In this document: one piece after another, positions 16,988 through 26,241 of the stretch
Layout of the letters: the number at the start of each line of letters is the position of its first letter
Numbering within the stretch: position 1 is the first letter of the stretch
Assembly: GCF_027886425.1 (NCBI RefSeq)
Contig: NZ_CP115671.1
Coordinates: forward strand, 2,914,001 to 2,978,000
Reading direction: 5' to 3'
DNA length: 64,000 bases
Origin: Brevundimonas vesicularis
GTDB lineage: Bacteria; Pseudomonadota; Alphaproteobacteria; Caulobacterales; Caulobacteraceae
Notes under the pieces: model-generated
Told to the model about the DNA's origin: nothing
Seen by the model: the letters and a program-made list of their open reading frames with translations, nothing else
Databases searched by the model: none
Program-made: the position numbers and the translations under genes

Positions 16988-19836
16988 CAGGCGGCGCTCT
17001 TGGCGTCGGCTTCTTTTCTGAACGCCTGTTTGGCGCTGTTGACCCAGCCGACGAAGGTGTCGGCCTGGCTGGACAGATTGGCGAAGTCGCCCGTCCCCGC
17101 CACGCCTGACAGATTGTCGTCCAGCGCGACCCGCAGCGCCGCCGCCGAACGCGCGCCGGGAACCATCGGCCCAAAGCGCCCGCTCAGCCGCTGCAACGCG
17201 GCCCGATCGCCCGACAGCGAATAGCCGACGCCCGCCCGGATCAGCCAGCTTTCCTCGGCCGGCGTCAGCGGCGTGGTCGCGGTCTTGTAGCGATCGCCCA
17301 GCCGCGCCTCATAGATCGGCGCCGCCTCGCCCCACTTCTGCTGCTTCCAGAAGATATCGGCCCGCACCTCGCGCGCGGGGTTCGACTGATCCCGGTCCAG
17401 CACCTCGAGCGCATGGTCGAACCGGCCCAGATCCATCAGGGCGCGCGCCTCCAGCGCCCGACGCTCGCTGTTCATCGCATTGGGCAGCAGGGTGGTGCGC
17501 GAGCCCCAGATGGCCTGCAACGCCTTCTCCGGCTGACGGTCCATCAGATAGACGGTGGCCAGATTGGTCGCGACCTGGGCCTTGGCCACCCCGTCCAGAC
17601 GCTCATCCACCTGGTGCTTCAGCAATTCGGCGGCCTGATCCAGCAGGTCCACGTCGATCAGCCGGCGCGACAGACGCCGCACCATCTCGTCGCCGTCCGC
17701 CCCGATGGGCGTCAGTTCGCGGAAGTCATAGAACAGCGCCAGCGCCTGCACCGGCTGCAAACCGTCCGCCGCCCCGTCCAGGAACAGGGCGCGGAAGGCG
17801 TTCGCCTGATCCGCCTGCACCTCGGCTGCGCCCGGCACGCCAGCCATCCGCTTGCCCGCGCCGCGCAGGGCGTCCAGCGCCTCGCGGTATCGCCCCTGTT
17901 GCAGATAGATGCCTGACAGTTTGCGCACGACCGCCATCTCGGTCGCGTCCCCGCGCCAGCGCCATTTCAGCTGTTCCAGCTGGACCGTCGCCTGATCCGG
18001 CGTGATCGCGCCCTTGTCCAGCTCCAGGCTGATGGCACCCAATTTCGCCGGCGTGGCGATCCCGTCTAGCGGCGCGCGCGCCACGGCCTTGTAGACCGCC
18101 AGCGCCCGGTTCTTGTCGCCGTTCAGCTGGAACATCCGGGCCTGCACCAGCCGCGCGGTCAGTTGATCGACCGCCGGCGCATCCTGGCTGAATACATAGG
18201 CCAACAGCTGCTGGGCGGCGGCGAGATCGTTCAACTGGATCGCGGCCATGGCGTGGGCCGCGCCGAACCGCGCGCGCCATTCCTTGGGGAAGCTGTCGAT
18301 GGCCGGTGCGCCGGCGGCGAAGTTGCGACGCGCCCCCTCCCAGTCGCCCATTTCGGAGGCGATATAGCCCAGCCAGACCTTGGTCGCCGGATCGCCCGCC
18401 AGAGCCGCGCCCGCGAAATCGACCTGGGCCTCCTCCAGCCGCCCGACGCCGACGCGCGCCACCCCGCGCAGGCCGCGCACTTCGGGCTCCCCTTGCAGGT
18501 TGGGCGCCTTGGCGATCAGGGCGTTCAGCACACCAATTGCCTCATAGTTCAGGCCCGACCCGACCAGGAACCGCGCCAGCGCCATCCGCGCCTCGATCGG
18601 CGCGCGCGGATTGTCCGCCGCCGCGATCGTCTCCAGCCCGGCCGCATCCTGCAGCCGGCGATAGCGGTCTGAAAATCCCGCCTCGCCCGTCGCGGCCCAG
18701 GCCTCGTCGATCAGCGCCGGATAGGCCGCCCGCTTGGGCGCATCCGCATTGTGGTCGCCCGTCTCCAGCCCGGCCGCCGGCGACGACAAGGCTAGCCCCT
18801 TGGGCCGGCTCAGGGTCACCAGGTCGCCCGCCGCCTCGATCTTCAGGTCGTCGGCCGACGTCTCGACCGCTAGGCCCTGCGCGGTCGGGATTAGGCTCAG
18901 ATCGACCGTGCGCCGTCCGCCGGCGTAGCTCTTGCCGGGCGCCAGGGCCGTGACCGCCGCGAAGCGGTCGCCGACCAGCGGATCGGTCAGCCAGACCGCC
19001 TTGGTCGCCCCGGCCATCTGCGCCACCAGCACCGGCGCGCCGTCGTCGGACCGGCCGACCTCGACACCGCCCGCCGCGCCGTCTGGGCCGCCCAGCGTCA
19101 CGGTCCAGGTCCCGCCCTGACCCTGCGCCGAGACGCCCAGCCCCTCAGGTTCGGCGATCCTCAAGGCCGTATAGCCCGGCCCGGCCGCCCACTGGGCGTT
19201 CTTGGCCGATCCCAGCGCCTTGGCGCCGCTCATATCCATGCGGGCGGCGGTGTCGAACACGACCCATACGGCATCGCCCCGGCGGAAGACGGCCGCCCCC
19301 ACCGGCGCGCCCCAGTCGAAGGTCAGGACCGTCTTACCGCCGGCCGTCTCGGCCCGCACCGGCACCACGGCCTTGGTCGTCTGCGGCGCGGCGGCGTCCC
19401 CGCCCTCCGGCGCCTTGCCGGGCGCATAGAGGTTCAGCCATACCGCCCCGTCCGCCACGCCCGAGCGCGCATCCGCACCCTGTTCCAGCGTCAGGATCAG
19501 GTCCGTGCCGCCCGCGCCCCGGCTCGGCCGCGTCTCGACCGACTTCACCCCGGCCGGCGGATCGACCTTCAATCGCGAGACGTCGGGCGCAGCGGTGGTC
19601 CCCAGCCGAACGACGACCTTGTCGCCCTCGCGGCTGATGCGCGAGCGCACCCCGATCACGCCGCCGAACTCGACCTGCGTGAACTCGGCGTTTGCGCCGA
19701 TATTGATGGACAGCGGATCGCGCGACTGGCCGACTTCCTGGGCCAGCGGCGCCATCGGCGCGAACACGACGGCGCCGGCCGTGGCGGCGGCCACGGTCGT
19801 CTTCAGGATGCGCTTTGTCGGCGAGGCCCCGGACAT
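16987..19836 (-). CDS. Large exported TPR-repeat protein
   Basis: A protein of 949 residues of unknown function. A signal peptide covers about residues 1-33 (ending APLAQ). Residues about 40-340 are beta-rich and contain two segments resembling AMIN-type modules (DKVVVRLG and GAVWLNLYAPGK). Residues about 400-940 are alpha-helical with degenerate tetratricopeptide repeats, for example AIGVLNALIAKAPN and GRYREALDALRGAG. It should act in the periplasm. I chose ATG 19836; a GTG at 19857 adds 7 residues. It converges with the HU gene and lies near fliP, so a role in flagellum or envelope assembly is possible but unproven. Confidence 0.75.
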   Translation of the reverse strand: MSGASPTKRILKTTVAAATAGAVVFAPMAPLAQEVGQSRDPLSINIGANAEFTQVEFGGVIGVRSRISREGDKVVVRLGTTAAPDVSRLKVDPPAGVKSVETRPSRGAGGTDLILTLEQGADARSGVADGAVWLNLYAPGKAPEGGDAAAPQTTKAVVPVRAETAGGKTVLTFDWGAPVGAAVFRRGDAVWVVFDTAARMDMSGAKALGSAKNAQWAAGPGYTALRIAEPEGLGVSAQGQGGTWTVTLGGPDGAAGGVEVGRSDDGAPVLVAQMAGATKAVWLTDPLVGDRFAAVTALAPGKSYAGGRRTVDLSLIPTAQGLAVETSADDLKIEAAGDLVTLSRPKGLALSSPAAGLETGDHNADAPKRAAYPALIDEAWAATGEAGFSDRYRRLQDAAGLETIAAADNPRAPIEARMALARFLVGSGLNYEAIGVLNALIAKAPNLQGEPEVRGLRGVARVGVGRLEEAQVDFAGAALAGDPATKVWLGYIASEMGDWEGARRNFAAGAPAIDSFPKEWRARFGAAHAMAAIQLNDLAAAQQLLAYVFSQDAPAVDQLTARLVQARMFQLNGDKNRALAVYKAVARAPLDGIATPAKLGAISLELDKGAITPDQATVQLEQLKWRWRGDATEMAVVRKLSGIYLQQGRYREALDALRGAGKRMAGVPGAAEVQADQANAFRALFLDGAADGLQPVQALALFYDFRELTPIGADGDEMVRRLSRRLIDVDLLDQAAELLKHQVDERLDGVAKAQVATNLATVYLMDRQPEKALQAIWGSRTTLLPNAMNSERRALEARALMDLGRFDHALEVLDRDQSNPAREVRADIFWKQQKWGEAAPIYEARLGDRYKTATTPLTPAEESWLIRAGVGYSLSGDRAALQRLSGRFGPMVPGARSAAALRVALDDNLSGVAGTGDFANLSSQADTFVGWVNSAKQAFRKEADAKSAA

Positions 19837-19959
19837 ATCTCCCGACCCATGCCGCACAAGGCCTTTAATCGCAGTTAACCGCCGTTCACCGTGATGATGG
19901 ATGGCGTTAGGACAACCGGTCCACGCGACAGCGCCGTTTTAAGCGCCCATAGTCGTCCC

Positions 19960-20349
19960 ATGACCGATTATCCTCGCCTCAGCACCCTGAAGACCGGCTT
20001 GGCCTGTCGCTGCCCCCGCTGCGGCAAGGGACCGCTTTTCAAAGGCTACCTGACGCTACAGACGGAATGTCCTCAGTGCGGGCTCAGCTACGCCTTCGCC
20101 GATCCGGCGGACGGCCCGGCCTTCTTCGTCATGACGGCCGTCGGGGTGGTGGGGATGATCCTGCTGATGGTGTTCGACTTCACCGTCCATCCGCCGATCT
20201 GGGTGCATCTGGTCGTGACCCTGCCGATCCTGGTCGCCCTGTGCCTGGGGTGCCTGCGCCCCTTCAAGGCCTGGCTGGTCGCCGAACAATACGTTCACAA
20301 GGCCGCCCCGCCCGAGTTCTCCTCGAACGGCAAGCACGGTCCTTTCTAG
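19960..20349 (+). CDS. DUF983 family membrane protein
   Basis: A 129-residue protein with an N-terminal zinc-ribbon pair (CRCPRCGKGPLF and TECPQCGLSY) and two membrane helices near residues 52-72 and 83-103. This layout is the DUF983 family; the function is unknown. I chose ATG 19960 because the zinc ribbon follows at the usual distance. Its stop overlaps the stop of the convergent nucleotidyltransferase gene by 4 nt. Confidence 0.85.
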   Translation: MTDYPRLSTLKTGLACRCPRCGKGPLFKGYLTLQTECPQCGLSYAFADPADGPAFFVMTAVGVVGMILLMVFDFTVHPPIWVHLVVTLPILVALCLGCLRPFKAWLVAEQYVHKAAPPEFSSNGKHGPF

Positions 20350-20921
20350 GGTTCGATCACCGTCAGTTCGGGCCAGCGCGCCCGCGCGCTGTCGACGGCC
20401 TTGGCCCAGCCCCTGGCCACCGGCCGGTTCGGGTTGGGCCGGATCGTCATCGCGAACACGTCATCCAGCCCGAACGGCGCGGCGACGCTGAGGCTGTCGT
20501 CCGCCTCCAGCCGCACCCCGACCGCAAAGGTCGGCGCCACGAACCGCCCCAGCGCCTCATCTGTCGAATGCAACGGCGCATAGGGTTCGCCGAACCGGTT
20601 TTGGAACCACAGATGCACCCGCGCCTGGTTGCGGACCTCGACCTGGCTGCGGAACGGTTCGTCGAAGGCGGCGGCGACGCGTTTGATGACGACGTCCTCG
20701 GCCTCGTAGGACAGGTCCGAACCGTCGAAATAGGCCAGGTCGTAGTCCTTGACCCCATAGCCCGCCGGCCGCCCTGTCCGGGCGTTCCACACGGCCTGAT
20801 AGACCGCTCCCGACACCAGCCGCCAGTCGGGCAGGTCCAGCGCCCGGACGGTCGTCAGGACGTGCATCAAACCAGCGTCGGCGCGCACGATGGCGGCCAG
20901 TTCCGCCTCCAGGTCGCTCAT
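20346..20921 (-). CDS. Nucleotidyltransferase-family protein (DUF925 type)
   Basis: A 191-residue cytoplasmic protein. The pattern KDYDLAYFDGSDLSYEAED near residue 58 supplies acidic residues of a nucleotidyltransferase active site, and VRNQARVHLWFQNRFG is another conserved block of this family (PF06042). The substrate is not known. Its start overlaps the thiD stop (ATGA), so it is likely made with ThiD. Confidence 0.8.
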   Translation of the reverse strand: MSDLEAELAAIVRADAGLMHVLTTVRALDLPDWRLVSGAVYQAVWNARTGRPAGYGVKDYDLAYFDGSDLSYEAEDVVIKRVAAAFDEPFRSQVEVRNQARVHLWFQNRFGEPYAPLHSTDEALGRFVAPTFAVGVRLEADDSLSVAAPFGLDDVFAMTIRPNPNRPVARGWAKAVDSARARWPELTVIEP

Positions 20922-21718
20922 CCCCGCACCGGCCAGCCGTGATCCAGCGGTCCGTGCCCGCCGCCCAGGCCCGGCGCCCGGCGGATCGCCTCGCCGACAT
21001 AGGCCCAGGCCTCAGCCACCGCGACCTCCAGCGGCCGGCCCATCGCCAGCCCGGCGGCACAGGCGCTGGCCAGGGTGCAGCCGGTGCCATGGGTGTGGCG
21101 GGTGTCGACCCGCTCGGCCTCCAGCACCGTCTCGCCGTCTGCGGTCATCAGCAGGTCGATCACCGTCGGCCCCGACACATGCCCGCCCTTCATCAGCACC
21201 GCCCGCGCCCCCAGGGTCAGCAGCGCCTCGCCCGCCCGCCTCTGGCCGTCCAAGTCGTGGACCGCAAGGCCCGTCAGGGCCTCGGCCTCGGGCGCATTGG
21301 GCGTCAGCAGGGCCGCGCGCGGTATCATCAGCCGCTTCACCGCCTCGACCGCCGTATCCGGCAACAGCGGATGGCCGCCCTTGGCCACCATGACCGGATC
21401 GACCACCGCCGGGGCGTCCGCCTCGTCCAGCAGGGCGGCGACCGTTTCGACCACCTCGACCGAGCCCAGCATGCCGGTCTTGACCGCATCGGTCCCGATG
21501 TCCTCCAGCACCGCCCGCGCCTGTGCTGCGATCAGATCCAGCGGCAGCGGATGGACCCCGTGGACCCCCAGGGTGTTCTGCACCGTGATGGCCGTGATCG
21601 CGGTGGCGGCGAACCCGCCCATCATGGTCACGGCCTTGATGTCGGCCTGGATGCCCGCGCCCCCGCCGCTGTCCGACCCGGCCAGGATCAAGACCCGTCC
21701 TTGATGAAGCGCGCTCAT
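20918..21718 (-). CDS. thiD: Hydroxymethylpyrimidine/phosphomethylpyrimidine kinase
   Basis: Phosphorylates HMP and HMP-P in thiamine biosynthesis. It has 266 residues with the ribokinase-fold motifs AGSDSGGGAGIQADIK at the N-terminus, PVMVAKGG in the middle and DTRHTHGTGCTLASA for the anion hole and catalytic region. I chose ATG 21718, which overlaps the stop of the upstream SMR gene. The frame stays open to 22420, but that region lies over two other genes. No THI-box is visible upstream. Confidence 0.95.
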   Translation of the reverse strand: MSALHQGRVLILAGSDSGGGAGIQADIKAVTMMGGFAATAITAITVQNTLGVHGVHPLPLDLIAAQARAVLEDIGTDAVKTGMLGSVEVVETVAALLDEADAPAVVDPVMVAKGGHPLLPDTAVEAVKRLMIPRAALLTPNAPEAEALTGLAVHDLDGQRRAGEALLTLGARAVLMKGGHVSGPTVIDLLMTADGETVLEAERVDTRHTHGTGCTLASACAAGLAMGRPLEVAVAEAWAYVGEAIRRAPGLGGGHGPLDHGWPVRG

Positions 21719-22047
21719 GCCGCCGCTCCCGAAAACAGTTTCAGCCCGACGATGCCCGCCACGATCAGCAGGATGCACACGGCCCTGACCGCCGTCGCCG
21801 GCTCGCCATAGACCAGGATGCCGACTACCGCCGCGCCCACCGCCCCGATGCCGGTCCAGACGGCGTAGGCCGTACCGATCGGCAGCTTCTGCGTCGCCAC
21901 CCACAACAGGATCATGCTGCCCGCCAGCGCGATCACAACCCCCAGGGATGTCCACGGCCGGCTGACGCCGACGTTCTTGAGGCCCGAGGCCCACAGGACC
22001 TCCAGCAGACCAGCGACGACCAGCGTCGCCCACGGATTGATCGACAT
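21715..22047 (-). CDS. SMR transporter, Gdx/SugE type
   Basis: A small multidrug-resistance-family exporter of 110 residues with four membrane helices. GLLEVLWASGLK carries the essential glutamate in helix 1, and GTAYAVWTGIGAVGAA is the signature of the guanidinium-exporter (SugE/Gdx) branch. ATG 22047 is preferred; starts at 22065 and 22077 add short tails. It precedes thiD with a 4-nt overlap. Guanidinium export is inferred from the family. No guanidine riboswitch is seen upstream. Confidence 0.88.
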   Translation of the reverse strand: MSINPWATLVVAGLLEVLWASGLKNVGVSRPWTSLGVVIALAGSMILLWVATQKLPIGTAYAVWTGIGAVGAAVVGILVYGEPATAVRAVCILLIVAGIVGLKLFSGAAA

Positions 22048-22101
22048 CACCCAGGACATGGCGACCAGATGGAACACGCCGCGGTCCGGAGCAAGCCGCG
22101 A

Positions 22102-22458
22102 TCAGCCGCCCAGCGGCCCCTTGAAGATGAAGAAGGCCCCAAGCGCGATGAAGGCGAAGCCGACCAAATGGTTCACCGTCAACTTCTCGCCCAGATACAG
22201 GACCGAAAAGCCGGCGAAGACCAACAGGGTGATCACCTCCTGCATCGTCTTCAGCTCGGCCGGCGAATAGACCTGGATGCCGATCCGGTTGGCCGGCACC
22301 GCCAGCCAGTATTCGAAGAAGGCGATGCCCCAGCTGGCCATGACCAGCAGCCACAGCGGCTTGTGATCGAACTTCAGATGGCCGTACCAGGCGAAGGTCA
22401 TGAAGACGTTCGACAGGCACAACATGACGATGGGGGCGATGTAGGCGGTCAGGGGCAT
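22102..22458 (-). CDS. DMT-type membrane protein (DUF486)
   Basis: A 118-residue protein with four predicted membrane helices. The segments SNVFMTFAWYGHLK and EYWLAVPANRIG are typical of the DUF486 family of drug/metabolite-transporter relatives. It is 54 nt upstream of the SMR gene on the same strand. The transported substrate is unknown. Confidence 0.85.
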   Translation of the reverse strand: MPLTAYIAPIVMLCLSNVFMTFAWYGHLKFDHKPLWLLVMASWGIAFFEYWLAVPANRIGIQVYSPAELKTMQEVITLLVFAGFSVLYLGEKLTVNHLVGFAFIALGAFFIFKGPLGG

Positions 22459-22521
22459 GGGCAGATCAGGGCTGTTGCAGACCTGCCCTCTACACCGGCT
22501 GCGACCGTCCGTCGCGGGCCT

Positions 22522-23334
22522 TCAATCCGCCGCCGTCACCGCCGCCTGAACCCTCAGCGCCTGCACCGTCTCGCGCACGTCGTGGACCCGCACCATCCGC
22601 GCCCCGCGCCGCGCGCCTTCCAGCGCCAGGGCCAGTGACCCGCCCAGCCGATCGGTTGCCGCGACCGCCGTCGCATCGATGGCCTGGATCGTGCGCTTGC
22701 GACTGGCGGCGTACAGCACCGGAAAGCCCAGATCGACCAGCGCGTCCAACCGCGCCGTCAGCGCCATGTTATGCGCCAGCGTCTTGCCGAACCCGATGCC
22801 GGGATCCAGCCAGATCCGCTCGCGCGCCACGCCCGCCGCCATCGCCGCCTCGGCCCGCCCGCGCAGATAGTCCCGCACTTCGACCACCACATCGTCATAG
22901 CGCGGGTCCGCCTGCATCGTGCGGGGTTCGCCCCGCATGTGCATCAGCACCACGTCGCACCCCAGTTCGGCCGCAACCGCCGCACTGTCGGGCGCGTGGC
23001 TCAGCGCCGTCACGTCGTTCCACATCGTCGCCCCGGCCGCGACGGCGGCGCGCGCGACGGCGGGCTTCATCGTGTCGATGCTGATCGCCCCGCCCCACCG
23101 CGCGCGGACGCCGGCGATGACCGGCGTGACCCGCTCGATCTCCTCGGCCTCGCCCACCGGCTCGGCCCCCGGCCGGGTGCTCTCCCCGCCGATATCGAGC
23201 ACATCGGCCCCGTCCTCGACCAGCCGCATGGCCTGATCGATCGCGCCTTCAGTCGAGGCCCATCGCCCCCCGTCCGAGAAGCTGTCGGGCGTCACATTGA
23301 CGATGCCCATCACCTGCGGAATCGACACGGTCAC
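22522..23334 (-). CDS. folP: Dihydropteroate synthase
   Basis: Condenses p-aminobenzoate with dihydropterin pyrophosphate in folate synthesis; the sulfonamide target. It has 270 residues with MGIVNVTPDSFSDGG near the N-terminus, DIGGESTRPGAEP for pterin and pyrophosphate binding, and MVRVHDVRETVQA at the C-terminus. The start is GTG 23334, overlapping the stop of the YdeI-like gene (GTGA). Confidence 0.96.
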   Translation of the reverse strand: MTVSIPQVMGIVNVTPDSFSDGGRWASTEGAIDQAMRLVEDGADVLDIGGESTRPGAEPVGEAEEIERVTPVIAGVRARWGGAISIDTMKPAVARAAVAAGATMWNDVTALSHAPDSAAVAAELGCDVVLMHMRGEPRTMQADPRYDDVVVEVRDYLRGRAEAAMAAGVARERIWLDPGIGFGKTLAHNMALTARLDALVDLGFPVLYAASRKRTIQAIDATAVAATDRLGGSLALALEGARRGARMVRVHDVRETVQALRVQAAVTAAD

Positions 23335-23927
23335 GCCCTCTTCTGCGGGTGGGGCGTCTCGCCCCGTTTCAGCATCTCCACCAGGCGGGCGATGGCCTTG
23401 ACGCGGCCCGCCGGGGTCTTCGGCGCCTCGGTGCGATAGGTCAGGGCGAACCGGTTCTGCGCCGTCAGGGTGTCGAACGTCGCCCGTGCCTGCGGCTCCG
23501 CGTTGATGGCGGCCATCAGGTCGTCGGGCGCGGTCGAGCCCTTGATGCGGTAGGCCGCGTCCCAGCGCCCGTCCGCCTTGGCCGCCTCGACGTGTTTCAT
23601 CCCGTGCGGCGTCATCCGCCCTTCCTCAATCAGACGCGCGACATTGGCGACGTTGATCTGGCTCCAGACGCTCTTCTTACCGCGCGGCGAGACACGTTGC
23701 AGGAAGCTGTCAGCATCCAGGCTTTTCTTGATCCCGTCGATCCAGCCCCAGCACAGGAGCACATCCACCGCCTCGACCCAGGTGATCGAGGCGACGCCCG
23801 ACTTGACCTTGAAGATGCGGATCCAGAGCTCGGTCTCGCGGTCGTGGTTCGCCGCCAGCCAGGCCTCGAACGCCACGGGCGTCTCGAACGCCCGCACCTT
23901 GTCCGGATCAACGACCATCGGCGCCAT
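23331..23927 (-). CDS. YdeI/OmpD-associated family protein
   Basis: A 198-residue cytoplasmic protein. The segments ELWIRIFKVKSGVASITW, CWGWIDGIKK and RVSPRGKKSVWSQIN are characteristic of the YdeI/OmpD-associated (YdhG/DUF1905-like) family. The biochemical role is not established. It overlaps the upstream regulator by 1 nt and folP by 4 nt. Confidence 0.85.
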   Translation of the reverse strand: MAPMVVDPDKVRAFETPVAFEAWLAANHDRETELWIRIFKVKSGVASITWVEAVDVLLCWGWIDGIKKSLDADSFLQRVSPRGKKSVWSQINVANVARLIEEGRMTPHGMKHVEAAKADGRWDAAYRIKGSTAPDDLMAAINAEPQARATFDTLTAQNRFALTYRTEAPKTPAGRVKAIARLVEMLKRGETPHPQKRA

Positions 23928-24229
23928 CAGGCCGACCGCCCGATCAGACCGCCCAGCACCTCCAGATAGGCGGCGAAGGCCTTGCGGCCGGCGGGGGTGA
24001 TGGACACGCGGGTCAGGGGCTTGTTGTTCACGAAGCTCTTGGCCACGGCGACGTATCCCGCCTCCTCCAGCTTCTTGATATGGACGGACAGATTGCCCTG
24101 CGTCGCTTCGAGAACGGTCTTCAGCTCGGTGAAGTCGGCGGCCTCGGCGTCGGCCAGATAGACCATGATCCCCAGCCGCATCCGGCCGTGGATGACCTCG
24201 TCGATCTTGCCGAGTGCGTCCAGCCCCAT
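23927..24229 (-). CDS. Winged-helix transcriptional regulator
   Basis: A 100-residue MarR/ArsR-like DNA-binding protein with one winged-helix domain: RLGIMVYLADAEAADFTELK, a recognition helix near TQGNLSVHIKKLEEAGY, then the wing SFVNNKPLTRVSITPAG. Small stand-alone regulators of this type (HTH_34) are often encoded with a membrane protein, as here: the gene begins 3 nt after the stop of a membrane gene. The ligand is unknown. Confidence 0.88.
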   Translation of the reverse strand: MGLDALGKIDEVIHGRMRLGIMVYLADAEAADFTELKTVLEATQGNLSVHIKKLEEAGYVAVAKSFVNNKPLTRVSITPAGRKAFAAYLEVLGGLIGRSA

Positions 24230-24232
24230 GGA

Positions 24233-24886
24233 TCAGGCGACGTCCGCATCATTGGCGCGGGCCTTGAGCGCCGCACGCGTCATGACCCAGCCCGGCCCCG
24301 CGAACAGCACGAACAGGGCGAGGGTGCAGACGTAGAGATAGACCACCGCGTCGCGAACCAGCACGCCCAGCGCGACCGCCGTGATCCAGCCGCCCAACGA
24401 CGTCGCCAGCATCCATGGCTTCTTCTTCAGACTGTAGGCCACAAACCAGGCCGCCGACTGAAGCGCGAAGATCATCGCCGGATAATAGAGCCAGACCGCG
24501 AAGTCCTGATCGCGGCGCGCGCCCACGCCGAACACGATGATGATCGCCAGATTGGCCATGCCCGCGCCGCTGAAGGCCGCATTCAAGGTGCGAGTGACGA
24601 TGGGGCCGGCCGTCCCCGTCTTGCGGTCCTCACGCACGGCCCAGGTCAGGACGATGAGGAAGGCGACCGTGATGGCGACCACGAAGCTGAGATTTCCCAG
24701 CGGCGGCCAGCGCACGATCCCCCACACCTGACCGATATGGAACAGGCATTGCAGACCATAGAGCAGACCGCCCGCCAGATAGGCGACGCCCAGCGTCAGT
24801 GTCGCTCTGGGATTATTGCCGCCCTGAACAATGGCCTTCATGAAGGCCAGGTCGGCCTCGGGGCCGGTGCGGGACTTGTCGGACAT
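24233..24886 (-). CDS. Membrane protein of unknown function
   Basis: A 217-residue protein with about six hydrophobic segments beginning near residue 25 (TLTLGVAYLAGGLLYGLQ). I do not recognise a named family. I chose ATG 24886 because the sequence upstream of it reads across the acyltransferase gene. It is directly upstream of the winged-helix regulator, and the two probably form a regulator/membrane-sensor pair. Confidence 0.75.
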   Translation of the reverse strand: MSDKSRTGPEADLAFMKAIVQGGNNPRATLTLGVAYLAGGLLYGLQCLFHIGQVWGIVRWPPLGNLSFVVAITVAFLIVLTWAVREDRKTGTAGPIVTRTLNAAFSGAGMANLAIIIVFGVGARRDQDFAVWLYYPAMIFALQSAAWFVAYSLKKKPWMLATSLGGWITAVALGVLVRDAVVYLYVCTLALFVLFAGPGWVMTRAALKARANDADVA

Positions 24887-24950
24887 CGCTGTGTGATTCC
24901 TGTGCGACGGGCGCGTCCCTCGGATGGACGCCGCCGGAAGGGTTTGCAAA

Positions 24951-26168
24951 TTATTCGGCGGGGACCAAGGCAGGCGCAGGCCGGTTGCGCCACGGCACGC
25001 GCCGGCCATCCAGCCACCGTCCCATAAAGCTGTGGCGGATCAGCAGTTCGTAGGACGCCAGGCACACGGCAAAGACGCCCGCCGACACGCCGATCAGCTT
25101 CACCCACCACGGCCCAGCCCAATCCTGCACCCAGACCTGGGCCAGCATGACCAGCGGCAGATGCACGATGTAGATCCAGTAAGAGGCGTCGGAGAGGTAG
25201 CGCTGAACCGGACTGTGGCCCGAGGCGAACCGCAGGCACAGTCCCATTGCCGCCAGGGCCGAGGCATAGACGGCGACCGCCGTGACGGCGGCGGCCAAGG
25301 CCTTGCCGACCGTCGGCTCACCCATCGGCGCGATGCTCGGGCCGCCCGCAAGGATATAGGCCGTCACACCCGAAACCAGCGCCACGCACAGGAACAGCGG
25401 CGACCATTTGGCGATACGGTCCAGCAGATCACGCCGCCGGTCCAGCACGAAGCCCAGGCCAAAGGCGAGGCCGAATCCGATCAGGGCGGAGGTGTCAGGG
25501 ATCAAGCCCGCGTCCGGCGTCGGCACGGCGAAGAAGGCGATCCACTTCGGATCCAGCCACAGCGCCAGGGCGAGCGGGGCGGCAAGCACGGCAGGCGTCC
25601 ACGGGCCGATTAGCGCGCCGGTGATTCTGTCCACGACCGGACCCGCTCGACCCGCGCGATCCAGCATGCCGAGCACGGCCCGCACGATCAGGACGACGGC
25701 GTAGAAGAGCGTCAGCACCCACAGAAACCACAGGTGGGTCAGCGGAAAGTTGGTCCAGTCATACGTCGGTGGCGGTGGCGGCGGCGCGCCGGGCGTCACC
25801 AGACCATTGGCATGAGCGTTCCAGACCAGGGCCGTAACGATCCCCGCCATGACCGGAAACCAGAAGGCCGCCAGCGGCCCGGCGATCCGCACCACCCGAT
25901 CCTTGGCGAAGGCGACCCAGCCTCGCCGCGCCAGCATCCTATGGGCGAACAGACCCGCGATGAAGAAAAAGGCCGTCATGCGAAACAGATGAATGGCGAA
26001 GAATAGCCAGGCGGCGCCGATCGACCGGCTGTCGTCCGCCACGATCCAGATCTGCTGCGGGACGAAGGACAGACTGGCGTGCAGCACGACGCCCAGCAAC
26101 AGCGCACCCGCCCGCAGCGCGTCGAGCCCGTGCAGACGCTCGGCTTGACGCGTTTCAAATGCCGACAT
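24951..26168 (-). CDS. Membrane acyltransferase (acyltransferase 3 family)
   Basis: A 405-residue integral membrane protein with about ten helices. The N-terminal RLHGLDALRAGALLLGVVLH, followed by FRMTAFFFIAGLF, matches acyltransferase-3 proteins such as OpgC, which acylate glucans, sugars or peptides. The acceptor is unknown. It has no close partner gene; the 300-nt upstream gap holds repeats. Confidence 0.85.
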   Translation of the reverse strand: MSAFETRQAERLHGLDALRAGALLLGVVLHASLSFVPQQIWIVADDSRSIGAAWLFFAIHLFRMTAFFFIAGLFAHRMLARRGWVAFAKDRVVRIAGPLAAFWFPVMAGIVTALVWNAHANGLVTPGAPPPPPPTYDWTNFPLTHLWFLWVLTLFYAVVLIVRAVLGMLDRAGRAGPVVDRITGALIGPWTPAVLAAPLALALWLDPKWIAFFAVPTPDAGLIPDTSALIGFGLAFGLGFVLDRRRDLLDRIAKWSPLFLCVALVSGVTAYILAGGPSIAPMGEPTVGKALAAAVTAVAVYASALAAMGLCLRFASGHSPVQRYLSDASYWIYIVHLPLVMLAQVWVQDWAGPWWVKLIGVSAGVFAVCLASYELLIRHSFMGRWLDGRRVPWRNRPAPALVPAE

Positions 26169-26241
26169 GACGACCCCTCCTTAGATTGAGGTCGCCACAT
26201 CTCACAGACTGGTCTGTAATGCAAACTTGTTCGTCACAACC

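Noticed and set aside
21718..22102. A thiamine or guanidine riboswitch near thiD and the SMR gene.
   Set aside because: The genes overlap or lie 54 nt apart, and I see no conserved THI-box or guanidine-aptamer sequence.
20918..22420. A 500-residue version of ThiD with a long N-terminal fusion.
   Set aside because: The extra 234 residues lie over the SMR and DUF486 genes in another frame; the true start is ATG 21718.
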